DNA from: ZC4RG30 sp964632365
Lineage (GTDB): Bacteria; Pseudomonadota; Gammaproteobacteria; Steroidobacterales; Steroidobacteraceae
Assembly (NCBI GenBank): GCA_964632365.1
Contig: CAZWDR010000138.1
Location: 1 to 6,086, forward strand
Reading direction: 5' to 3'
Length of the DNA: 6,086 nt
The notes under the pieces were generated by a model. It was not told the DNA's origin and made no database searches. It was given only the letters and a program-made list of their open reading frames with translations. Of the stretch, positions 1 to 5,544 are shown in pieces; positions within the stretch are counted from its first letter, which is position 1, and the number at the start of each line of letters is the position of its first letter. The translations under genes were made by a program, and so were the position numbers.

Positions 1-927
1 CGCCGCCTGGTCGCCGATGGTCATCGTGTGCGTGCCATGGTGCGCCCGGGTGCGCGCACCGAGGCATTGCGCAGCGCCGGCATCGATGTGGTCACCGGCC
101 AGCTCACCGATTCCGCCGACGTGCTGCGCGCCGTCGAAGGCTGCGATCAGGTTTACCATATCGCCGCCGCATTCCGCACCGCGGGCCACCCCGACCAGTA
201 CTACTACGACGTGAACGTCGGCGGCACACGCAACGTGCTCGATGCCGCGCAGGCCGCGGGCTGCGAGCGCGTCATCCACTGTTCCACCGGCGGCGTGCAC
301 GGACACATCGAGCATCCGCCCGCGAACGAGGACTACCGCTTCAAGCCGGGCGATGTGTACCAGGAATCGAAGGTCGCGGCCGAGGCGCTGGTGCGCGAGC
401 GCGTGGCGAAAGGCCAGCGCATCACGATGTTCCGCCCCGCGGCGATCTATGGCGAGGGCGACACGCGTTTCCTGAAGCTGTTCCGCTCGATCTACCGCAA
501 GCGTTTCGTGATGATCGGTTCCGGGCAGACGCGCCTGCACATGGTGCATGTGGACGACCTGTGCCAGGGCATCGCGCTGTGCGGCTCGCGCGAGGAGGCC
601 CTGGGGCAGGTGTTCATCCTGGCCGGCCCGGACGCGCCGACGCTGAACGAGATCTGCGCGATGGTGGCGCGGACGCTTGGGGTGTCACCGCCGCGCTGGC
701 GTGTGCCGGTCTGGCCGGTGTATGCGGCCGGCGCGCTGTGCGAATGGCTGTGCGTGCCGCTGCGCATCGACCCGCCGCTGCATCGCCGGCGCGTCTCGTT
801 CTTCACGCATCACCGCGAGTTCGACATCTCCCGCGCGCGCCGGCTGCTGGGTTATGCGCCGCAGGTCAGCGCGGCCGAGGGCATCCGGCGCACCGCCGCG
901 TGGTACCAGTCGCAGGGCATGCTGTAG
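1..927 (+). CDS. NAD-dependent epimerase/dehydratase (extended SDR), 5' end missing
   Basis: Cytoplasmic NAD(P)-binding oxidoreductase of the extended short-chain dehydrogenase superfamily (nucleotide-sugar epimerase, dihydroflavonol reductase or 3-beta-HSD type). The reading frame is open from base 1 and gives 308 residues ending in TAG. The visible start, RRLVADGHRVRAMVRPGA, is the helix and second strand of the Rossmann fold, so the initiator and the GxxGxxG loop (roughly 20 residues) lie upstream of the window. Visible family marks are a YHIAA segment after the third strand, the DVNVGGTRNVLDAA helix, HCSTGGVHG carrying the catalytic Ser/Thr strand, the YQESK catalytic Tyr-x-x-x-Lys (Tyr codon at 358-360), FRPAAIYGEGD, and HMVHVDDL, the usual substrate-side strand. 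The C-terminal part is the variable substrate-binding region. It converges on the oxidoreductase gene. The family is clear; the substrate (sugar nucleotide or a lipid/steroid-like alcohol) cannot be determined. An internal GTG at 28 or ATG at 37 would drop the cofactor loop and is not a believable start. Confidence 0.93.
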   Translation, partial: RRLVADGHRVRAMVRPGARTEALRSAGIDVVTGQLTDSADVLRAVEGCDQVYHIAAAFRTAGHPDQYYYDVNVGGTRNVLDAAQAAGCERVIHCSTGGVHGHIEHPPANEDYRFKPGDVYQESKVAAEALVRERVAKGQRITMFRPAAIYGEGDTRFLKLFRSIYRKRFVMIGSGQTRLHMVHVDDLCQGIALCGSREEALGQVFILAGPDAPTLNEICAMVARTLGVSPPRWRVPVWPVYAAGALCEWLCVPLRIDPPLHRRRVSFFTHHREFDISRARRLLGYAPQVSAAEGIRRTAAWYQSQGML

Positions 928-948
928 TCGGCGCCCGCGCTGCGCGCA

Positions 949-2661
949 TCACATCGGCTGGAGGGTCGGCGCGCGCGACCGGAACCACGCGTCCAGCTCC
1001 TGCACCTGCGTGTGCAACCTCTGCGCGTCCCAGCCGCAGTGACGCTGGGCCCAAGCGGCGCACGCACCGACGAATCCGGCGCCCGGATGACCCGTCTGGC
1101 CCGCGCCGACCCGGCGCAGCAGGTCCGGCAGCGTGCAGGCCATCTCGCGCTCGATGGCATGGCGCAGCTCCACGCACAGCACCGGCGAATCCGCAGCGAC
1201 CGGCAGGAAATCGCCGCTGTGCTGCGTGCCGAGTTCGACAAGCTCGGTCCAGCGCGGACCGTAGCGTTCGAGCCGGACGCGCACCCGGTCGTCGGGAAGA
1301 TCATTGCGGGAGACGAGCTGTTCGGCGGGCTGGGAACTCACTGACGCCCCCGCCGCTGCCGCCGCCGAGCTGCCGGCCACATCCTGCACGCGTCGCGCCC
1401 GCGCCCGCCGGCCGGCGCGGCGGGTTGTGCTTTGTCCGCCGCCCAGCCGCCGCTGCAGGCGGGCCACCACCCGCGCCGAAAGCTGCGGCGCGCTGGTGAG
1501 CTTCTCGCCGATCACCGCCAGTGCGCCCTCCGCGCCGGTCTGCGCGGCATCATCGAGGATCACCGGCGTCTTGCCCGGCAGCGCATCGCCGGCGCGCTGC
1601 AGCGGCAGCAGTCCCCAGTGCACCAGGGCCAGGTCCGCCGGTTCGATGCGGGCCGCAGGCGCCAGCGCTGCCGCCTGCTCGAGGAATCGGTGCACCGCCG
1701 CCGGCGTCGGACCGCGCAGCCCCTCTGCCACGTCGCCGACCGGCAGATAGTCGGTGCCGATCATCGTGTGCCCGCGCCAGGGCACGAAGAACAGCTCGCG
1801 CAGGCCGCGGTCGCGGTTGCGCGAGGCCACCGGATCGCCGCCCGTGCTTCTCTGCGACGTCGACAACGCGATCGCCGCGCGATGTCCCAGCGACCGCCGC
1901 AGCACGACGTTCATGGCGCCCGTCCACGCGTGCGGCAGGTGCGCATCAGACAAGCCGCTGGCGCGCGCGAGCGCGGCGGCCCAGGGACCGGCCGCATTCA
2001 CGACATTGCGTGCATGCAACTCATGGGTGCGCCCGGTGAGCCGGTCGGCCAGGGCGACGCCGTGCACGCGCCCATCGGCATGCAGGATGCGCTCGACCTG
2101 CGCATGGTTGAGCACTTGGGCGCCCGCATCGGCGGCCTCGAGCAGCGTCTCCAGCACCAGCCGCTCCGGATCGCGCGCGATGGCATCCCACCACAGCGCG
2201 CCGGCGAACGCGGGCCGCGTGGCAAGGCCCTTGATCTCGTCCTTCAGTTGCGCGCCCGACAGCAGCCCGCCCGTGGGCAGGCGCGCGGCATCACTGACGC
2301 CGGCGTTGCGGTCGAGGCCGATGAGGTCGTTGAACAGCAGCGCCGGTCCCACGAACCAGGGACTGCGCATGCCGGTGGCATTCAGTGGCATCACGCAGGG
2401 CAGCGCTTCGAACAGGTGCGGGGACCAGCGCGCGTAGGCCCGGCGCGCGCAGATCGAGCGGCGCATGCGCGGGAAGTCCAGCTTCTGCAGGTAACGCAGG
2501 CCCCCGTGCAGGATCTTCAGGCTGTTCGCGGAGGTGCCGGCGGCGAAGTCGTCGCGCTCGAGCAGCGCCACGCTGAGACCGGCGCGCGCCGCACGCAGCG
2601 CGATCCACGCCCCATGCATGCCCCCGCCGATGATCGCCACGTCGAACAGCTGACCCGCCAT
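949..2661 (-). CDS. GlpD-like FAD-dependent oxidoreductase (glycerol-3-phosphate dehydrogenase/oxidase family)
   Basis: A 570-residue flavoprotein of the DAO superfamily, closest in motif pattern to aerobic glycerol-3-phosphate dehydrogenase. That family oxidises glycerol 3-phosphate to dihydroxyacetone phosphate at the inner membrane face and passes electrons to quinone. Residues 8-17 hold the dinucleotide loop VAIIGGGMHG (G12, G14, G17), with ribose-binding E35 in ALLERDDF. TSANSLKILHGGLRYL (43-58) is the GlpD signature. NVVNAAGPWA (219-228), FFVPWRGHTMIGTDY (291-305) and VIGEKLTSA (383-391) fit the FAD and substrate region. The C-terminal part from about 455 resembles the GlpD C-terminal domain (RYGPRW at 466-471). 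A low-complexity Arg/Ala linker lies between them at about 407-447. The ATG at 2661 is chosen because the FAD loop follows within 12 residues; the frame is open further upstream but that part would overlap the preceding gene's end and matches nothing. The Shine-Dalgarno is weak, and the gene sits 22 bp after the GT4 stop, so it is probably the last gene of the operon. A different polyol phosphate or alcohol substrate is possible, so no symbol is given. Confidence 0.88.
   Translation of the reverse strand: MAGQLFDVAIIGGGMHGAWIALRAARAGLSVALLERDDFAAGTSANSLKILHGGLRYLQKLDFPRMRRSICARRAYARWSPHLFEALPCVMPLNATGMRSPWFVGPALLFNDLIGLDRNAGVSDAARLPTGGLLSGAQLKDEIKGLATRPAFAGALWWDAIARDPERLVLETLLEAADAGAQVLNHAQVERILHADGRVHGVALADRLTGRTHELHARNVVNAAGPWAAALARASGLSDAHLPHAWTGAMNVVLRRSLGHRAAIALSTSQRSTGGDPVASRNRDRGLRELFFVPWRGHTMIGTDYLPVGDVAEGLRGPTPAAVHRFLEQAAALAPAARIEPADLALVHWGLLPLQRAGDALPGKTPVILDDAAQTGAEGALAVIGEKLTSAPQLSARVVARLQRRLGGGQSTTRRAGRRARARRVQDVAGSSAAAAAGASVSSQPAEQLVSRNDLPDDRVRVRLERYGPRWTELVELGTQHSGDFLPVAADSPVLCVELRHAIEREMACTLPDLLRRVGAGQTGHPGAGFVGACAAWAQRHCGWDAQRLHTQVQELDAWFRSRAPTLQPM
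1321..1443 (-). other. Low-complexity Arg/Ala/Ser linker within the GlpD-like protein
   Basis: Codons for about residues 407-447 of the GlpD-like protein. They encode a Gly/Ser start, an Arg-rich run (RRAGRRARARR), a short VQDVAG, an Ala-rich run (SSAAAAAGAS) and a Ser/Gln/Pro end. The stretch separates the FAD-binding catalytic part, which ends soon after VIGEKLTSA, from the C-terminal domain. In ordinary GlpD proteins this point carries a short conserved segment, so here it looks expanded and degenerate. Both flanks are recognisable in the same frame, so it is more likely a real disordered linker than a sequencing frameshift. Confidence 0.6.
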
Positions 2662-2683
2662 GCCAACCGCGTCACGCCGCACG

Positions 2684-3838
2684 TCAGTCGCCTTGCAGCC
2701 CCGCGTAAGCCAGGCGCAGCTTGCGGCGGTAAGCCGGCAGTGAATATTCGCTTTCGGCCCGCTGCTGCGCCGCCTGGCCCAGACGCAGGCGCAGCGCCGG
2801 ATCGTGCAGCAGGCGGGCAAAGCCCTGCGCCATCGCGGCCGGCTCTGCGGCCACCAACATCGCGCACCCGGCGTCGAGCGCCTGCGTGTGCGAGCGGATG
2901 TCGGTGGCGAGGATCACCTTGCCCGACTGCATGTACGAATACACCTTCATCGGCGTGTTCTGCCCCAGCGTCCGCGGCGAGACGAGGATGTCCGCCTGCG
3001 CAAGATAGGCGCCAAGCTGGGACAACGGCCGCGCGCCGAGCAACTCGAGCTGACCGGCAGGAATGCCCAGCGCGCGCGCCTTCTGCTCGTAATGGCGCAC
3101 ATGCGCTGGCGTGCCGCCGATGACGATCATGCGCAGCGGCGCCTCCGCGCCCAGCAACGCGATGGACTCGAGCAGCAGATCGATGCCCTGGTAGCGTTCG
3201 AGGTTGCCCACATACAGCGCCACCACAGCGTGGTCGCCGGCGCGGCGGATCGAATCCACCACGCCCGGCTGGTTCCCGTCACCCATCGGCACGTCAGGCA
3301 GCACGACCACGCGCTGCTCGCCGATCCACGGCCGCACCTTGGCGGCGAGGTCCTCGCAGACGGCCAGCACCAGCGAGGCGCGCCAGATGAATCGCCGCTC
3401 GACGAATTCGAACAGCCGGCGCAGCGGCCGCAGCAGCCGCCACTTCTCGGTGAGCTGGTCCGACAGTGATGAATCCATGTCATACACGAGGCGCACGCCG
3501 AACAGCCGGTGCAGCATCGCGGCGGGGAAGATCATCTCTTCCACCGCATGGAGCACGTCATAGCGGTTCCGCCGCAGCAGCCGCACCATCGACGCCACCA
3601 TCCATGCGTCGCAGAGGAGCTTCTGCGGCGAGATGCCGATCGGCACGTGACCGACGAAGGGTGGACGGCGCGCGCGGAACAGCCGCAGGCCCGGCATCGC
3701 GATGTCCTCGCCGTCGTGATAGACGAGCAGGTCCACCTCATGCCCGAACGCGCACAGCTGCTCCACCAGCACGCGCACCGCGATCGGCGTGCCGCGCTCG
3801 CGGTAGAACGGCTGCGGAGCGACGAGCAGGATCTTCAT
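2684..3838 (-). CDS. GT-B fold glycosyltransferase, family 4-like
   Basis: A 384-residue cytoplasmic, probably membrane-associated, glycosyltransferase of the retaining GT4-like group, which moves a sugar from a nucleotide-sugar donor to an acceptor such as a lipid-linked saccharide. The N-terminal acceptor domain opens with MKILLVAPQPFYRERGTPIA (1-20), typical of this group, followed by GHEVDLLVYHDGE (32-44) and YDVLHAVEE (93-101). The C-terminal donor domain begins near ALYVGNLERYQGIDLLLESI (207-226), with MIVIGG (237-242), LGARP (267-271), ADILVSPRT (282-290) and TPMKVYSYMQSGKVILATD (295-313). The Glu expected in the KxxEY-type donor motif is Ser (S301). There is no signal peptide or obvious transmembrane helix. 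The ATG at 3838 is favoured because it begins the first Rossmann strand and overlaps the upstream stop as ATGA; the frame continues upstream but gives a non-homologous Arg-rich extension over the methyltransferase gene. No good Shine-Dalgarno is visible, consistent with translational coupling. Donor and acceptor are unknown. Confidence 0.92.
   Translation of the reverse strand: MKILLVAPQPFYRERGTPIAVRVLVEQLCAFGHEVDLLVYHDGEDIAMPGLRLFRARRPPFVGHVPIGISPQKLLCDAWMVASMVRLLRRNRYDVLHAVEEMIFPAAMLHRLFGVRLVYDMDSSLSDQLTEKWRLLRPLRRLFEFVERRFIWRASLVLAVCEDLAAKVRPWIGEQRVVVLPDVPMGDGNQPGVVDSIRRAGDHAVVALYVGNLERYQGIDLLLESIALLGAEAPLRMIVIGGTPAHVRHYEQKARALGIPAGQLELLGARPLSQLGAYLAQADILVSPRTLGQNTPMKVYSYMQSGKVILATDIRSHTQALDAGCAMLVAAEPAAMAQGFARLLHDPALRLRLGQAAQQRAESEYSLPAYRRKLRLAYAGLQGD
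3835..3838 (-). other. ATGA start/stop overlap (translational coupling)
   Basis: On the minus strand the four bases ATGA contain the start codon of the GT4-like gene and the TGA stop of the hydrolase-methyltransferase gene. This overlap is a classic sign of one polycistronic message with coupled translation by reinitiating ribosomes. It agrees with the lack of a strong Shine-Dalgarno before the GT4 start. Confidence 0.9.
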
Positions 3839-5361
3839 TTGCGATCGACGCGCAGGATGACCGGCGAGCCGGCGAGCCCGGTGAGACCCAGCGCGCGGCA
3901 TGCCGCTTCCATCCACCGCAGCGGCGCCACCGCCTTGCCGACGCGATGCACGACCATCGGCATGAAGAACTGTCTCTCCAGGCGCGGATCGTCGAAGCCG
4001 TGGCGCGAGAACTGCGCGAGCAGTTGCTGGCGCGAGAAGCTGGTGTAGGTGCGCGTGTTGCCCTCGAGGTATTTCTTCACGCCGAACAGCAACGGGGTCA
4101 GCGCGTTGAGGCCGCGGGTGCTCGGGTAGTCGATCACGACCGCGCGCGACGCGACGCGACACATCTCGGCCACCACGCGCGGCCATTCATCCACATGCGA
4201 GATCAGGCGCACCGCGATCACCAGGTCGTAGCTGCGGTCCGCGGCGGGCAGGCGCTCCACCGGGCCCAGCGCGAAGCCACATTCGCGCTTGCCATGCAGT
4301 TCGCGCAGGTTCTGCTCGCACACCGGATCGGTGCCGTGCACGGTGACCTCCCAGCCCAGGCGGCGCAGCTGGTCGACCAGCTGGCCATGCCCGCCACCCA
4401 CATCCAGCGCGCGGCCTGGTGGCAGGCCGCGCAGCACCTTCTCGATCGAGCGCGACTGCACATCGAGCAGATAACGGCCGGCCCGACCGGAGAACCGGCG
4501 CGCGTAGCCCGCGGACGAAGTTTCGATGTCGGGCGTCTCCGGTTCGCCGGGCCGCCGGACGGGCATTGCTCCGTCGATGGGCTGGCGGGCCACGCGCAGC
4601 GCCACCTGGCTGCGCACGAACGCCATGGAGGGCAGCGGCGCCCCGAAGGGCTGGACCTCGCCGGGCTGCGCCGCGGCCAGCCGATCGCGCAGCCAGGCGC
4701 CCGGGCGGGATGCCGGCGGCGTCGCCGCGATCCAGCTGCCGAAGCTGCCCACACGCTGAAGGTCCCCGCGAATCGGCAGCGGGTCGGTGCCACTGATCAC
4801 CGGGCGACCCGTCGCCAGTGCCAGTTGCGGCACGGGCCACCATGCAGGACGTCCGCCGCTGTCGCCGGCAGACACCGCAGGCTGCTGTCGACGCAGGGCG
4901 TCGTTGACCAAGCGCCCACGCGCGCCCAACCATTTGCCGGCCGCCCAGGGGAGCACAGCCAGCGCGCCGGCCATCGAGGCAGCACGGAGCGTCTGGTCGA
5001 GGCTCTGGCCATCGGGGAGACGCTCACGCGTCGCCAGCGTGAGCACTTCCACCCCTTCGGCCGTCACGACCTGGCGGCCGGCGATGACGAGCAGCTCCTG
5101 ACCGTGTCCGCGTGCCCGCAGCAGCAGTGCATCCTCCGGATCCGCGGTCACCTGCCATTTGCCGACCGACACCGCGCCCGCCGCCACCACGGACTCGAAC
5201 CAGGCGGTCTGTTTCATCTCGCTCAGCAGCAGCGCCCCGCGCCAGTCACCCAGGGACAGCCGGGCGGCCGCTTGCGTGAAATTGGCCAGCGCTGCGTCGA
5301 GCAGCGCAGCCGCATCCCCTGCGGCATGTACGTGGACATGTGCGTCGATCAGCGTGGGCAT
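3835..5361 (-). CDS. Two-domain protein: PHP/amidohydrolase-like metal-hydrolase domain fused to a SAM-dependent methyltransferase
   Basis: A 508-residue protein made of two parts. Residues 1 to about 215 look like a metal-dependent hydrolase fold. An HxH metal motif sits at the very start (LIDAHVHVH, H8/H10/H12), then SEMK (47-50), AEGVEVLTL (101-109), VSAGDSGGRP (163-172) and SGTDPLP (190-196), the last in the place of a PHP-type GSDAH motif but lacking the His. After a region without recognised motifs (about 216-270), residues 275-508 form a class I methyltransferase: ETSSAGYARRFSG (280-292), motif I ALDVGGGHGQL (318-328), acidic D345 after the second strand, LPAADRSYDLVIAV (371-384) and LISHVDEWP (386-394). 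The methyltransferase would use S-adenosylmethionine on an unknown acceptor, perhaps a sugar or lipid intermediate. The ATG at 5361 is chosen because DAHVHV follows at once; GTG 5394, ATG 5514 and GTG 5520 would add sequence with no recognised motif. It is probably the first gene of the minus-strand operon. An internal ATG at 4566 could give a separate methyltransferase. Confidence 0.82.
   Translation of the reverse strand: MPTLIDAHVHVHAAGDAAALLDAALANFTQAAARLSLGDWRGALLLSEMKQTAWFESVVAAGAVSVGKWQVTADPEDALLLRARGHGQELLVIAGRQVVTAEGVEVLTLATRERLPDGQSLDQTLRAASMAGALAVLPWAAGKWLGARGRLVNDALRRQQPAVSAGDSGGRPAWWPVPQLALATGRPVISGTDPLPIRGDLQRVGSFGSWIAATPPASRPGAWLRDRLAAAQPGEVQPFGAPLPSMAFVRSQVALRVARQPIDGAMPVRRPGEPETPDIETSSAGYARRFSGRAGRYLLDVQSRSIEKVLRGLPPGRALDVGGGHGQLVDQLRRLGWEVTVHGTDPVCEQNLRELHGKRECGFALGPVERLPAADRSYDLVIAVRLISHVDEWPRVVAEMCRVASRAVVIDYPSTRGLNALTPLLFGVKKYLEGNTRTYTSFSRQQLLAQFSRHGFDDPRLERQFFMPMVVHRVGKAVAPLRWMEAACRALGLTGLAGSPVILRVDRK
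4564..4572 (-). promoter_or_regulatory. Candidate internal start before the methyltransferase domain
   Basis: Within the two-domain gene, Met266 (ATG 4566-4564) lies just ahead of the PETPDIETSS leader of the methyltransferase. A GGAG on the minus strand (4572-4569) precedes it, but with only two bases between GGAG and ATG, shorter than normal ribosome-binding spacing. If used, it would give a free 243-residue methyltransferase, a normal size for such enzymes. It may be a remnant of an ancestral two-gene arrangement. Evidence is weak. Confidence 0.25.
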
Positions 5362-5475
5362 GGAGATGGGTACCGGTGACCGCGCATGGTACACGAAGGC
5401 GCCCCGGCCCTCCGAACATGCCGGATCGCGCAGGCTTTCCGGGATCTGTTCTGGGCCGGGCGCACGGTTTTCCGC

Positions 5476-5503
5476 TGAATAAGTCGCATTCCCGCGCGGA
5501 CAA
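5476..5503 (-). promoter_or_regulatory. Weak sigma-70-like promoter candidate for the minus-strand operon
   Basis: Read on the minus strand, TTGTCC (5503-5498; four of six matches to TTGACA) is followed after 16 bases by TATTCA (5481-5476; three of six matches to TATAAT). The -10 candidate lies in the AT-richest part of the divergent gap. Transcription from it would leave an untranslated leader of roughly 110 bases before ATG 5361. The matches are poor and this is only a candidate. Confidence 0.25.
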
Positions 5504-5541
5504 TCTGCGGACATCGGCACGCCGCGGTGGCACTATGTCCG
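5496..5541. repeat. CGGACA hexamer repeats in the divergent region
   Basis: GCGGACA occurs at 5496-5502 and again at 5507-5513, an 11-bp period close to one DNA helical turn. The inverted form TGTCCG lies at 5536-5541, immediately before the GT2 start. Same-face direct repeats beside a divergent promoter can be regulator half-sites, but short GC-rich repeats also arise by chance in this composition. Confidence 0.35.
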
Positions 5542-5544
5542 GCC

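Larger units (their letters stand above)
5362..5544. promoter_or_regulatory. Divergent intergenic region between the minus-strand operon and the GT2 gene
   Basis: The 183 bp between the two divergent starts must hold promoters in both directions if each start is correct. Its most AT-rich part is about 5467-5490 (around GGTTTTCCGCTGAATAAG), set within otherwise GC-rich sequence. No convincing Shine-Dalgarno precedes ATG 5361 or ATG 5545. No credible small ORF, riboswitch or RNA gene is recognised here. Hexamer repeats and one weak minus-strand promoter candidate are listed separately. Confidence 0.6.

Noticed and set aside
964..980. GGTCG/CGACC hairpin as a terminator
   Set aside because: The stem is 5 bp with a 7-base loop, no T-tract follows on either strand, and it lies within the flavoprotein coding region.
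561..1499. 312-codon plus-strand ORF overlapping the epimerase 3' end
   Set aside because: It overlaps two genes with real motifs and reads as low-complexity Arg/Ala/Pro sequence.
1432..3123. 563-codon plus-strand ORF opposite the flavoprotein and GT4 genes
   Set aside because: It spans two recognised minus-strand genes and their junction, has biased composition and no domain pattern, so it is a shadow frame.
3859..3880. Tandem CCGGCGAG-type repeat near the methyltransferase C-terminus
   Set aside because: It is two short copies inside coding sequence (encoding Gly-Leu-Ala-Gly) and is explained by codon use.
3839..4186. 116-residue N-terminal extension of the GT4 frame
   Set aside because: It lies over the methyltransferase domain, is Arg-rich with no homology pattern, and the true Rossmann start MKILLVAPQP coincides with the ATGA overlap.
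3466..5379. 637-codon plus-strand ORF opposite the two-domain gene
   Set aside because: The product is rich in Arg, Ala, His and Gln with no family motif, and it lies fully antisense to a gene with clear hydrolase-like and methyltransferase motifs; long antisense frames are expected at this GC content.
5362..5520. 53-residue N-terminal extension of the hydrolase-methyltransferase frame
   Set aside because: It matches nothing recognisable, would include the likely promoter region, and the metal motif begins right after ATG 5361.
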